NCBI GenBank assembly: GCA_009617715.1
Contig: VTFK01000020.1
Location: 310,001 to 374,000 of the forward strand
Length of the DNA stretch: 64,000 nt
Direction: 5' to 3'
From: Plectrocnemia conspersa
Taxonomy: Eukaryota > Arthropoda > Insecta > Trichoptera > Polycentropodidae
Positions 12,401 to 25,278 of the stretch are shown piece by piece. Under the pieces are notes generated by a model. The model ran no database searches. It was not told the origin of the DNA and was given only the letters and a program-made list of their open reading frames with translations. The translations under genes were made by a program, and so were the position numbers. Numbering within the stretch: position 1 is the first letter of the stretch; every line of letters starts with the position of its first letter.

Positions 12401-13699
12401 TTTATAGAAAATAAACCAATAATGCCGACATTGAGTATTGTTAGTTAAAATTTTTACTTTTTATTTATAATTATGGTTATAATGTATTATTATAAAATAT
12501 TTATGTTAAATTATTACAATGCACATAATTATTTATTATAATATAATCTTTAATATAACAAGTATTTTTCATTTTATAATTCTGATTAAACTGTGGTATA
12601 TAATATATTATAAATTTTTATAAATCATAACGTATTAATCTTAGTTTTGCAACACTTATTGATCTTACAGATTGTACTTTTAATTTAACACTGGTTCTAA
12701 AAAAGTATTGTTTTATTTATCGTTAATATTTTCAACAAAATGTAAGAATAAGAAAAAAATAATTAAAATACTATTAGTATTTAATTTTTGAACTGAACAA
12801 AACTATCTTAAAAATGTTATAAATACTTTTAAACAACTATCTCTGATTTCAGCTGTATAATTATTTTTCAATATCGTCTAGTTTTTTAGATATTAAACTC
12901 AAATATTCAAGTTTTAATTGCAATTTTATGATTGATTATAATATACCAGGCGTGCTTAACTTTTAAAGTGTATGCAATACTTTTCTATTTATATTATATT
13001 GGAATCTTGTAAGAACTTTACATTATTTATTACAAAATAATAAAAATTCATTACTATTTTTATAATTGAATAATCTCCTAAAAATGTCCGAGTACATTGA
13101 AGAAAATATAATTAAAAATATGATATATTTAACATTATTTTTCATATTAGAATTTAAAAAAAATGTTATTTGACATTGAGATGCATCACCTATTATTAAA
13201 AAAATATAAATAATATTACAGCTATTAAGGTAATTTTCAGTTAATCTTGTTTCATATTTTGATTTACTTAGTAACATTAATATAATAAATCATAATTCGC
13301 ACAAAAATATATTTCAAAAACTTGAGATTTACATATCGATATTTTTTTTTAAATTCACAACTATTCATGTACTTTCATGAATTGTAATTTTATTATCTGT
13401 AATTCTTAATCGTTCAATTTCTTTTGGAATAGATCCAATATGTATTATTATATGTGTAATGCATAATTTGATATCCGTAATAGCTTCTGAGCGGGAACTG
13501 TGTAAAGGAGTGGTGCGCGGGAGTTCGTTCCTTGGAAATTTAGTCGCAATGGATCGTTTCATGGGGGAACAAATATCTGCATAAGACAGTTTTACAAAAC
13601 AATGATTCTTTTTCTTATATACTAAAATTAAAATAAGTCGATTGCAGTGTCAGAAAAACATATATTTGATCGCAATCGCTCTGTATAATACAAGACTTA

Positions 13700-13890
13700 T
13701 ATAATATAAGAACTATAGACCAGCGGTATAAGTCAGTGACTAATATCCGAAAGACCTGGGTTCAAATTCCATATAAACTTTTGTGTTTCCTATTTCGGTA
13801 TTATTGATTATTATATAATTATAATGCCGATCGACTTCACGGATTAGGTTTTCCTAGATTTTCTCTATCTCACAGAGGAATATCATGAAT
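13700..13890 (+). mobile_element. tRNA-derived SINE, copy 1
   Basis: Contains a pol III B-box-like GGGTTCAAATTCC preceded at tRNA-like distance by AGACCAGCGGTATAAGTCAG (A-box region). An AT-rich body follows, then GATTAGGTTTTCCTAGATTT. Body and tail match copy 2 at 43.26-43.41 kb in reverse. It is not a functional tRNA: no cloverleaf closes. Confidence 0.6.
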
Positions 13891-14779
13891 AATTAAAATA
13901 TAATTGAGCTAGATCCTGCATCTATTAATTGCGGCTGTAATAATAGTTTATATTAAGTAGTTATTACCAAATAGTTTTATTGAATATGTTCATTCTGCTG
14001 TAACGCATTAGGGTAGCGCTCATCATGCTGTAGCGAAAGGTTAGCAATAAATAAGAGTGCTGATTTTTTAAAGGCATGTTAATTGCATTACTAACGCACA
14101 TTCAATAGATTTACAGATATAATGTCTTATTTTTGAAAAGTATATATGTTTTTGTAGTTCAAATATGATTTAAAAATATAAGGATATATTGTTTGATGGT
14201 TCATTTTTATTGTTTTAATCAGTCCCGGTCTTCTACTGTCATGTCGTAAAAAAGTAATCGTAAGCTCGATAATCCAACAAGAGTAACTAGTCCTGGGTTC
14301 TTGACCGCCCGTAACCTATAAATGTTTGATACCGAAAAAAACTACTAGCAAGTAACATTCGACGGAGTAGAACGTGACGAGTGAAAAATTCGCCAGGAAA
14401 AGAAGAAATTGCATTAAAAAATCGCATTAAAGATATCAATTCTGTAACCTAAACAGAATTGTTTATATTTATTTGTGACAGAAGCTCCAATATAAAATAA
14501 AACGAAACTATTAAAATTTGTAATTTTAACTATTTCTAAAGTATTATAATAAATTGTACACAATTATAAATAAGTGGAAATTGTATTTATTAGTTTTAAA
14601 ACCATTTACTTACATTTTTTAATAGAAATAAATGATCATTTATTTTATAATATTAAACATTAAACGCCCCTGTGGACAATATAATTGACATATATTAATT
14701 AATCGTATTGTGCAATGTTAAAACTGTATTATTTTGTTAATATGTTGAAAAATCTAACTTTCATTCAGGATAAGGTCGG

Positions 14780-14900
14780 AATAACGCAGTCCATAAGGTC
14801 CAGACCGATAACTCAGAGGTTACTGGTTCAGATCCCCGCAGAAGACTTGAATTTCATTTATAAAAACAAGTTCAACTGCAAAATTAATCAATAAATATTG
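14780..14900 (+). mobile_element. tRNA-derived SINE-like fragment
   Basis: AGACCGATAACTCAGAGG followed by GGTTCAGATCCCC resembles a degraded A-box/B-box pair at tRNA spacing, then an AT-rich tail. Family relation to the other SINEs is uncertain. A TGTAACGCATTAGG word occurs at 13.99 and 15.02 kb on either side. Confidence 0.4.
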
Positions 14901-15204
14901 ATCGTAAATTATAATACATTTATATGCTTATAATAAATTATACAGTTGTCACCGACTTCCAGACTTTTAATCTGGTGGTTAAAACTTACTTGTAGGTATT
15001 CTTTATATCTGACTTACTTACCCCGTTGTAACGCATTAGGTTTATGCGTGTAAGTTCACAATGAAAGACTTAAAAATAACTGTTATTTCGATGAATTTAT
15101 TTTGTTCGAACCAAAACCTTACTTAAACGAATATAATGGTTAATTAACTTAGGTTAGGTTTTGCTTTGAACAAAATAAATTCAGAAACGCGCGGATTATG
15201 AGTT

Positions 15205-15265
15205 GACAGGTTTCCCAAATGCGTCATGATGATCATCATACAAACAATTATTATACAGGAGTATA
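15205..15265 (+). repeat. Dispersed repeat fragment also at 62.88 kb
   Basis: CCCAAATGCGTCATGAT with following ACAATTATT recurs at about 62877-62915 in the same orientation. It is too short to classify. It sits beside a GC-richer stretch (15290-15370) that I cannot assign. Confidence 0.45.
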
Positions 15266-15929
15266 GCTACTTTAGTATCATTTGCGTGCGCCACTGCCGT
15301 TACCACGACTTGGGCCCTACGAGTCCAACCTCATGGGCGGGCACCCAGCTTTTGACAGCCGGATGAGTGAGAAAAAAATAATCAACAAGTGATTCACCGA
15401 TGCAAATGTGACGTTTACATTTAGATCTAGATTCATATGGAATTTAAACCGTAACCTATTTCTACAACGGTAATATTGTTTCTTATATCATTTTGATGAT
15501 AACCTCAAAGTCAATTTATGCTTGATTAATATCATTTTCCTGAATATATTACACGATTTTATGTAGTTCCTGAAATAAATATCACATTTATTTATGTATG
15601 AACACCATTTTAATAAAATGTCAGTAAAACGTAACGTAAAATGAATTAATTATGCTTAGATTTTTAGTGTTAAGAATTTTATTGATTACTATAAGAACTA
15701 AGCGATCATTGTGCGAATCCTAAGTTTTGTAATTTACAGGTAAAATATAATAACACTCCAGAGATTGTTACAGAATTGTATTAAGATAAACAGCCGAATA
15801 TTTTTTATAATGTAGATTTTTTCTCAATATGGGTCACGTCTCGTTTTAATCATCTCATGCAAATGATCCTTCAGTATACGTATTAAATTTATGTTGCCAA
15901 AGATGAAAAACGTTCGAAGAAAAAAATTA

Positions 15930-16190
15930 TCGCGCTGATATATCGGAGGAGATTTTTCACCGAAACGAGTCGGGAGAGTGTTCCGGGTTTGAAAGATTCT
16001 TGAGGTCGGGCACAGGGCCGGATTCGGGCGCTGGGAAAACAACACCCACCGGAAGACTTCTTCATAATGTTGAAACATTTTTATTTACAGAAGAAATTTC
16101 ATTGTGAGTTTTATTTTTAGGGGTTAACGCACCCGCAGTCTCGCGCTGTCGGCGCGCGCCAGTCAATGTTGAGAATCTTTAACCAAGAAG
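15930..16190. other. GC-richer patch of unknown nature
   Basis: Two GC-rich stretches (about 15950-16060 and 16130-16175, including GTCGGCGCGCGCCAGTC) stand out from AT-rich flanks. Frames are open for up to 84 codons on the - strand but show no known domain. It could be a 5' UTR/first exon or a relic of a mobile element. The rest of 15265-17215 shows nothing that I recognise. Confidence 0.25.
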
Positions 16191-17214
16191 TGTGATTTTT
16201 ATTTTTGTAATTTAAGATAATATTCCTATTGTTGGACTGTCATTGTATTTTTAACGAGCAAGCGAAATTTTCATTTTTAATTAATAAACAAAATGATTCG
16301 ACTGTAAAAATGGAAGTGGTTTGTATTTTAATAAATTATCTAATTATTTTTATTAATTTATTATTAATAAAAATATAATGTATATATGTATAATGTAAGT
16401 GATCATCAAAAAGTCATAGATATAATTTATTCAATTATATTTGAAACAAAAAAAATATTTTTCTTAAATTGAAAATTCAAGAAAGATGTATTTTTTCGCC
16501 GCCAGCATATGCATAATGGCGAGTCTCCAACTCAACACGTGCGCGCGAACTTTTTTTATTTTATTAATAGAAATCAATATTGAAAGGACATTAAAAAATT
16601 AGAAGCTTGTAAATAAAATACTTTTATGTAAGTGATCATCAATAAGTCATAGATATAATTTATAATATTATATTCAAAGCAAAAAATTCTTCTTAAATTG
16701 AACAAATAAAGCTTATATTGCAATTAAAAATGGTCTAGTTAATATTATAGTATACTTTTAAATGTGGATTTTAAAAAATATCAAATATGTATATTTTTTA
16801 CTACAATATATAAAAAGAGAAATTAAGAACAGAAATAATCAGTTTTTTTAGGAATATTTCTTGCCTTAGCTTTAAATATTTCAATAAAAATAATAATAAA
16901 TCATCAGTTATTTTATCATTAAACGACAGTAAATCTATGAAATGCAGATATTAACAACACTATCTAAACTTATTTATTTCTTCATTAAATAAATATTTAC
17001 AAAAAAACATTTTGTGCTTGATTTTTACAGATCATCGTTCTATTTTCAAAGTACCAAGATTTGCTCCTAATTACTGACCATTTATTTATTGACTATTCGA
17101 CTTACTAATCTTTTAATCAAATGACTTACTAAAAAATCACACAAAATAACTTACTAGTTATGAGGCATAAGAGATAGATAGAGAAATATAGATGCTACAA
17201 TCTACAGAGAAGTG

Positions 17215-18440
17215 ATTTCAGATTTGTTTCAGTGGTCGTTTTTTTAACGTTTTTCACGGCAAAAGCAACAAAATCGTTCCGTTCATATTAAGACTTTCAT
17301 AATAATATTATGACTCATAATAATAAGTGAGAATCAAATGAAGCATATTTAAACCGAATTTTGTCCAATAGAAAAGCGCAAAAAACAATTATTCCTTCTC
17401 AGAAGTCAAAAATCTACGTCAAAAGCATTAAAACCGTTTCGGCACCGTCGCAGTCAAAACGCTCGGTTATTTAACGCTTATATAATAATATTACAAATTA
17501 AATATAGCATATCAAAACCAAATTTTGACCAATAGGAGAGCGCAAAAAACAATTATCCCTTCTCAGAAGTCAAAAATCCACGTCAAAAACAATAAAATCG
17601 TGTCGTCGCCGTCGCAGTGGGAACGCTCGTTACCGAGCGTTCCCACTGCGACAGCGCCGACACGATTTTATTGCTTTTGACGTGAATTTTTGACTTCTGA
17701 GAAGTGATAATTGTTTTTACGCCCTCCTATTGACCAAAATTCGGTTTGAATACACTTTAACCAATGCCCTCATATCTAAAGTTTGTATTAATATTGATAA
17801 GGATAGACATAGTGTAATATCCAAGTGCAGACAAACTTTGGAGCAATATGCGTGATGCAAAATCTGTCTGTACTTCTTCCACTTATTTTCCCTTGAGAAA
17901 TGAGCTGGCTAATGAAAGTTCTAAAACTATATTTTTTCTGTTAATTCGTGTAGGTTAGGTTTGGGGCTTAACAACAAATTTACGTTACAAATCTACTGGT
18001 AATAATGTATTTGGACTTCACTAGTGAAAATTTTAAAAACTTTTATACATCGCATGTAATTAAATAATGATTAGTATGTACTATTTATGGAAATGTTGAA
18101 ACCATATAATTTTACTAGCACCTGCCAGATAAATTATATTTTCACTGGTAGAAAAATATATCTATCACTGAATGGAAAATATCATTGAAATGGAAAATAT
18201 TTTCGTGATAGATTCGATACTGTTTTATTATATTTTCTTTGAGGGATAACTCAAGAATTTATGGTTTATAATCAGAGACGTAATTTCAGATTTTTCCAGG
18301 GGGTGGTGGATGGTGGCAAAAGTTGCAAAGTCAGGGGTAATTTTTTTAATATTTCAATTTTATTATAATTCATGGTATTTCATTATGTAACATGCATTTT
18401 TCTGGACAAATTCAAGAGAGACAAGTCCCTGACTATCTAG
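17215..18440 (+). mobile_element. Hairpin composite element, locus B (best complete copy)
   Basis: Reads end-block fragment (17215-17250), arm (about 17260-17460), second arm leading into the hairpin (17521-17740), tail (17741-18260), then a full end block with GACGTAATTTCAG to AAGTCCCTG (18272-18436). The hairpin centre is a 15-bp perfect stem, CAGTGGGAACGCTCG, around a 4-base TTAC loop (17615-17648). Outer arms pair over about 108 bases in total. End blocks on both sides in the same orientation give an LTR-like layout without coding sequence. Confidence 0.85.
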
Positions 18441-19504
18441 TGGTGGATTTTAGGCATTTTATTCAATGTCCAAGTTTGTAAAGTGACTGTAGCTGCATGC
18501 AACATATTATTATCATCTGTGGTGTACTTTTACGAGTTCATTTTATTAACCGACACTCGGATGAGCTCACAAGTTTCGGTCCCATTTTCAATACTCCCTC
18601 GCAGCTTCCGGCGACTGAGACTTTTGCTATAAAAATTCACACGAGAGTCTTATTCTTTTTACTCTCGCTTCAAATTCTTAAGGATATCCCGCTTGAGGTG
18701 GAAGCTCTTTACCTATTATGAACTCATTAATCATATTTAAGCCAGTTTAATACTATTGAAAAATCTCGGATATACAAATTTTGTGACATTGACATCATCG
18801 AAATTTCATCTAGATTGACATCTGAAATGTTTTTACCCAAATGCCTTGTGAAAAATAAGAATTGCATTTTTTTATGCGTTTCCATATTGCGTATACTAAA
18901 AGAAAGTCAACGATATTTTTAATGATACGCTATTTACATAAATGTCATACTAAATCATACAGAGGCATAATAATTAAGATCGAGTACCTATGATAACTTC
19001 TGTTTCTAGTTTAAATACCGGAATTAATGTTGCTTAGTTATTATATAGGCAGTATAAATCAACAATGTTTATTTATAATATACGTATAAGTAATTTGTGT
19101 ACGAGTTAAATTATTAAATCTTAAATGTAGTTATTTATTATATAATTAAAGTAAAACTTTTTCGGGGGTGAAACCGCATTGACCGGTTTCGTATATTGAT
19201 TCAGTGTAATTAAAAGCGTATTAAAACCAGAAACGGGTTCGACTAAAATTAGCTTGCAATTTAACGTCATGGGCTACTTTTAAATGCGCCATATTATTTA
19301 TTATGCAAAATAACTTTCATATTTTTTTTGTTTTTATTGATGTAAATTAAATATATCTATATGAAAAATTATTTTTAAAATATAAGATTATGAAAAAGCA
19401 GTATTAATTATATAATAAAAATATTAATTTTTGGCCTTACTCTGTTCAGAAATCATAATAAGTAGGCAGCATTTAAACTTTTTAACTATTGCATTATTTT
19501 ACTG

Positions 19505-19935
19505 ATACTCACACATCAAAAATGGTGCATATTTGAGATTGATCAAAATTCGGTTTAGATGTGCTTTATTAAATTCTCACTTTTAATATTGTTATAAAAA
19601 GTCTTTTCAAATAAACGCTTTATAATCCAGGATTTTATTTACCTGGACTGGAAATTCACTATATGGCAACACTGAGCAGCAAAGAAAACATAACTAATTA
19701 TCATGAGTAGATGTTTTTAATGCCTAATTAAAATATTTCTCATAAAATATGATTTCAGAAAATAAATCGCAACGGTGGATAAATTATATATTTATTTGTA
19801 GCATAGAAAGGGTTAACTCGTACCTATTATTACTTATTCAAGAAATTATATTACGATATAAAAAATATATAAAGTGCCATTTTTGTCATGAGGCCCGGAA
19901 TCATTGTTTTCTTAGGGTCCAGGTTCGCTCGCAAC
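19505..19935 (-). mobile_element. Hairpin-family arm joined to repeat X (reverse copy)
   Basis: Reverse complement of the arm (TCAAAATTCGGTTTAGATGTG at 19545-19565 and TATTGTTATAAAAAGTC) is followed by ~300 bp repeat X. X includes ATATGGCAACACTGAGCAGC and GGAATCATTGTTTTC. The same X-arm junction occurs in the opposite orientation at 29.03-29.4 kb, so X is probably part of the element. Confidence 0.7.
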
Positions 19936-21039
19936 GAGCCTGATTGAAGCGTAAAGTTTTTCTATTTCATTGAAATTTATGATCAACTATCAATAGTATT
20001 TCTAAAAGCGTCCCTAAAGTTCTATCGACACAATATCTAATAACACTAAAAAATTGAAAGGATTCCAAAACGATATTGTGATAAATCTGTCTATTGTCAC
20101 GTACGGTCTGTACCTAGCACTAATCAATTTTAAAATATACCGGGGATTATGACTTAATACTTTTTTTCTCACGCTCAGTGCGTCAAATTCACTTAAAGCT
20201 TTTAGAATCACATTGTTTTGGATTTACTTATGTACGGTGTGGATTTTCTGGGTGATAAATCCGACACTAGTATCGATTTTGTAATTAAAATAGTTCATAA
20301 ACCACTGTATTTTAGATCTAGCTCGTCGTAATTAGTCGTTTCAGCAAAGAGTGAGTGAGCACCACACCTCCTTCAGGCTAGCAATGTGTTTAAAATCAGA
20401 TAAACAGCGCCTTAATCAAATATTTGCTTTCGATACCATATCAATCATTTCTACTTGAGCTCCCCAATTTGGACACAGAAGGGTTTGTACGAACTCGAAC
20501 CAAGATAAGACCCTGATCATCGACAGATGAGATCAAGAAATTAGCCGCTTCCCTCTTCACGCTGACGTGAATCCATAGTTCAACCCGCTTTGTGGATGAA
20601 TGTAGGGGATTTTGCGTATACATTTACACAATTATAACTTTACGTAAATGAGACTCAATTTTTGGTGCAAATAGCAATTATGGAAAAATAATTAATTGTA
20701 TAAGATAACAACCCTGACACAGATTTAAATTTATGCACAAATAACGATTATAAATAAAAATAACATCATTTACAAAATATATACAATTTAAAACGTATTT
20801 TAAAAAAAAAATTGTATTGAATATGTATACTCGCATTTCACCACCAGCAATTAATTGCTAGCCGTTTATCGCCGTGTTAATCGATTACATAAGCAATTGA
20901 AATATAACATACAATTGATCACTAGCATATTTTATTGATAGGCAATACATATAATTTATATAAATTTGTTGGTCATTTTTACTATATAGTTTTACTGATA
21001 AATGGCAAAGTTATTTAAAATTATATTCATACTATTGAA

Positions 21040-21200
21040 AATAAAACTTCATTGTAACAGTTGCGAAACGTCTATTTGCTGTTAAGAGTCAAATCTAACC
21101 TAATGAAAGTTGTCGAGCTTCTATTAGATTAGGTTATGTTATGCTAGGTTTGGGTTTGAACAACAAATTGACATTTTAGAACAACATGTTATTTAAACCT
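21040..21200 (+). repeat. Fragment of hairpin-family tail
   Basis: Contains the CATTGTAACAGTTGCGAAACG, CCTAATGAAAGTT and GGTTTGGGTTTGAACAAC words of the tail, rearranged. From 19936 to 21039 and 21201 to 22320 I see no genes. A TTGCTAGC/GCTAGCAATT cluster at 20850-21360 hints at a further eroded inverted repeat. Confidence 0.5.
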
Positions 21201-22329
21201 ATTATTTTTTTTATCTTAATCAACTGATGAATAAGCGAGTATAAATACATCTCATTGCTTCTAGTCGGTAAAAAATGCTAGCGATCATTTGTAGCATATG
21301 AATTGTTTATGCGATCAATTGAAGCGACGGTAAATTGCTAGCGATTAATTGCTGGTGATAAGTTTTTCTGGACTCAATGATTATATCTGTGATTATGTAT
21401 TATGATTTTTATTATTATAATAAGGTCATTATATAATTTTTTGCAAATAGATTGATACAAAAACAAGTAGCATTGCATTTTTAGAATACTCGTATGGTTA
21501 TACAAGGTATAAAGAGCCCTCTAGCTTTTCAATTAATAAGCGTATCGTAAGAAAAATAAAAAAAAAAATTGGCTTTATTGCATATGTTTTTTATATGTTG
21601 ATGAAATTTGGATTCCTTTTGAACAAGGACAATCAAGTTGATAACTACTTTTGTATAATATATTAAAATATAAATGTCGTTTTTGCTTTAAATTCTAGAA
21701 TCTAGAATATTTCATGGAATGATATGTTTTATGTTAAATAGAAAACTATTAGTGTATACTTATGTACATATAATTTTAACATAAAATTTAAGTATTTTAT
21801 AACCCTAAAGGAAACTATTGTTACTATTAAAACTTTATTAACATCATTAATAAACAGAAGAAATATTAATGGATAGAGATTACAACCTAGAGGGATTTTC
21901 AATGTGGCAATGTATTTAAAATGTATAATTAAAAAAATATTTAGGAAAACCCAAACTTATTCATTTTTTAAGGATTAAAACATGGCAAACTTGATCAAAA
22001 ACCTTTTCAAAATCAGTGTAGATGACATCTATCTGACTGCTTAAATTGAGATTTTTCGTCAAAAAATTGAAAAATTAGAACAGATTCATTGCTACTGATC
22101 TTGATAAAAAAACATTTTCATCGAGCAACAAAAACTCTTGCACGGTGAGTTGTGGTGTTATGAACTATTTTGAGCTTGCGTAACATAGTTCCAGACTATG
22201 TAAATTATTAGTATGTAGTAAATAATCTTACATCTATTCATCACATTGACTTTTGGATGTAATGTATCAGACATAATGTTTTGGGAATACTGACAACTCA
22301 TTTCTGACACAAAAAGTGTACGTGAATGC

Positions 22330-22700
22330 GAGTTTCTGACTAGTGTAGATACGTTTGAATCAATGCGGCGTCGATGAAGGGGTGCCAAAATGTGTGCCAT
22401 TTTTCCCACCCGCTTTTCACAGCGGCGCCAAACATTTTCGGTCCACTTTCCCCTTCTCGCAGTGCAGTTTGCAGTCGGCACACGGCTCGGTGCAGAACGC
22501 GCGCGCGTCGTGCGGCCACGACAAATTCTTGTTCACAACAATTACCGGAGTGTATGCGTCGTCGGTTCGTTCACCTCTTTGCTACAACTTTTTTCTCGGT
22601 AATGTCATAATTACAGCGCGACGAGCGCGAGCGGATGCTCCTCTTCTGCGAGTAGATAGCGCCTACGCGCCCGAATGAAGGAGCGCCTTTTATACGAGGT
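22330..22700 (-). promoter_or_regulatory. GC-rich TATA-type promoter and putative first exon, gene unknown
   Basis: On the - strand a consensus TATAAAAG (22694-22687) precedes a GC-rich, repeat-free stretch. Downstream lie a short uORF starting near 22613 and an open frame at 22581-22417 (54 codons plus stop, no ATG). That frame includes a cysteine-rich segment (FCTEPCADCKLHCEKGK). A separate 32-codon ATG frame overlaps it. GC-rich DNA has few stops in any frame (three + strand frames are also open), so coding status is unproven. The TATA box plus base composition favour a promoter/first exon. Confidence 0.4.
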
Positions 22701-23084
22701 GCGACTGTACGCGTGAACATTATTCGCACGTTTTTTACGTTTGGCTCATTTATTTTTATGTTGATGGGAAGATGATTTAAATGAGAGTTATATTCATGAT
22801 TTTATAAAAATGATTATTATGCAGTATAAAAAGGGAAATGGAGAATTTTCTCGATACGCGGCTTGATTACATATTTTTGCATAGTGAGATTCATAATATA
22901 AATATTATTATTTTTTGTCATAGTATTAATTGGACAAAAGTATTTTATTAAAAATATTAATATAATTTTTATTTAAAAAAATATTTATTATATTTTGTGG
23001 TATATTCAATACTGAATAAAATTTAAAAATAAAAATCTATGTGATACAATTCGAGTTTTATATGTTGGCAGCACTATAAATCAG

Positions 23085-24185
23085 ACAGCTGTCAATAATC
23101 ACGCGTGTTCAAAGTGTCAAATATTAGTTTGCAACAACACATTTACGAAATGGATCGCTGAACCACCGCTCAATGCGTTGAAATTGTTAAATTGTTCCAC
23201 AGAAACAACAATTCTGTACGAACTGTATATAAAAATTTACGAGAAGATTATGGTCATTTTTATCGTCTTACTGAGCGAACAATTAGCAACGTAGTGAAAC
23301 ATTTTTGAAAAAACTGGACGCGTTGAAGATAAATGTGGATCATCGTGGCGTCCGTTCAGCCGATAATATTGCTGCTGTCAGTGAAAGTGTAGCTGAAGAC
23401 CCGAAGCTTTTGCCGCATTTTGCAACTGAACTTACAGCTACACATGTGTAAAATTCAGATAATAAAAGAACTAAAGCTCATAGATCATGGACAGCAAATA
23501 ATTTATGCGGATTGGGTGTTGCAGTAGCAGAAAGCTGATGTTAATTTTTCAAAGAAAATCTTATCTGAAAAGCACATTTCTACCTCTCTAGGTATGTTAT
23601 TAAGCTAAATTGCCGCATATGGGGCGAGAAAAATTTTCATGTGATTCACAAGAGAGCACTACATGCCCAAAATAAACTGTTTGGTGCGCATTGTGGTCAG
23701 GCAGCGTCATTAGGCCTTACTTTTTTGAAAACGACGAAGGCCGGATTGTAACAGTCAATGGTGAGCGCTATAAGCACATTATTTTTGCCACGAAATCGAA
23801 GATATGGTTTCATCAAGACGCCGGAAATTGCCACATCAAGTGCAACCTTGAATGTTTTGCATGAAAAGTTCCCAGATTGCATCATTTCACGTAGAAATTC
23901 AATCCAGATTGCATCATTTTTTTGGTGACAGAAACTGGTTGTCAGCATACAATTTAAAGCTGTTAATTTTTTATGAGGTTACGCTAAGAATCGTGTCCAC
24001 GCCGACAAACACGAAACGATTGAGAACCTAAAAACCAACATCCGAAAAATTACAGCCGAGATACCGCCCGAAATGTACGAAAAAGTCATCGATCAGCTGC
24101 TGAAAAGGTTTCAGAGGCGGCTATTTAATTGATAAAATGTGCAATTAATAAAAAAATTCGAATATATCCTTAAATTTTTGTGTTT
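23085..24185 (+). pseudogene. Tc1/mariner-superfamily transposase relic
   Basis: In shifting frames the translation gives EIVKLFHRNNNSVRTVYKNL (helix-turn-helix region), ERTISNVVKHF, then after a damaged stretch GRIVTVNGERYKHIIF and FHQDAGNCH around the second catalytic Asp. A deletion removes most of the following PPxSxD block. The C-terminus is recognisable as NRVHADKHETIENLKTNI and AEIPPEMYEKVI. Many stops and frameshifts make it non-functional. Terminal inverted repeats were not found. Family assignment is secure at superfamily level only. Confidence 0.82.
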
Positions 24186-24984
24186 TTTAAAAGTTCAAAC
24201 ATTGAAGGTAGATCAACTTTTATAATAAGTAATTTTGATTTATAATTTATTTTTTTTTATTTTTTCTAAATGTGCATAACACAATGCTTTGGGGGCGGCA
24301 AAAGGATCATGCTTTATTTATTATTACTTTTTTACTCAGGGACGTCATTTCAGCCTTTTAAAATCACTAAAATTAAGATCAGCTGCGATTGAATTAATTC
24401 AGAGAATTAATAGATTATTTTAAACACAGAATTTTGTCGAATTTATTGTATATATATACAATAGCTTATGTTTGGAACGAATTTTATACACGTAAAGATT
24501 AAATTAAATAACTAGAAATAAATTATCAGCGATAGAATTATTAAATTGATTGAAATCAAATCTTTGCGATTTGAAACAATAAATACAAAAAAAAAAATTT
24601 GCGACGCACACCTGTTTTTGGGGTAAGCCTTAAACGATATTAAAGGATGGGCCTTTTTAACATTTTGTTTTGTTCAAGAAACGAATTCTGCGAATTTCGG
24701 TCATAGTGGAGACTACTGATAAACGTTCTATTCAAAGGCGTAAAATATATACTTTGTTGAAAAGAAGCGTCTCATTGTAAGGATTCTGGAGCGGCACTAG
24801 TCACTAGGTTATATTGAAAAAAACGACTACCCGTGTTGCTCAAGTATACAAATTGTTTCACTCTGAGATTTTTTCAAATTTAATTTGAGATTCAGTTATT
24901 CGAATATTCATATAATTAAAAAATCGGCAAAATAATTCGAATAACCGAATATTTAAATATTCGATTGAGAACCTTGGTCCAGAT

Positions 24985-25115
24985 GTGGCCATTTAAATGC
25001 TATTATTTTTCATAATTAATGAAATAAAAAAATCCGAAGAAATCCTTAAATTAAAGTGTTTTTTTTAAGTTTGGAAATTGAAATTATATCACCCTATCTA
25101 CTCTACCATACTTCC
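24985..25115 (+). mobile_element. 3' end of a second mariner-like element
   Basis: The segment after ATGTGGCCATTTAAATGC resembles the region just after the transposase frame at 24.12-24.22 kb (AATAAAAAAATCCGAAGAAATC here, ATAAAAAAATTCGAATATATC there). It ends TTGAAATTATATCACCCTA, like a mariner terminus. Only the 3' end is present. Confidence 0.5.
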
Positions 25116-25278
25116 TAAGTTGTATTTTTTGTGGTAATGTTTTGTCTCGATCACTATTAATATAATTATTTGCGATTTGCAAAACATGTTTATTTGTCAA
25201 GCCTACGCGATGAACAAAGATTTTAACGGATTAGATTTACTTATAAAAAGTTACTATACATAGGCTAATAATTTAGAG

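Noticed and set aside
13765..13785. tRNA gene suggested by the B box
   Set aside because: No acceptor stem or anticodon arm can be closed; SINE head instead.
15150..15165. TTAGG-like words (AGGTTAGGTT), also near 21120
   Set aside because: Only two or three units and no array. They are part of eroded repeats, not telomeric sequence.
17215..18440. LTR retrotransposon, because of direct end blocks
   Set aside because: No primer-binding site, polypurine tract or gag/pol remnants. The end blocks themselves have inverted termini, so they behave like MITE-type units.
22355..22678. Three + strand ORFs in the GC-rich block
   Set aside because: Low stop density in GC-rich DNA opens all frames. The TATA box and other cues favour the opposite strand, and none has a known motif.
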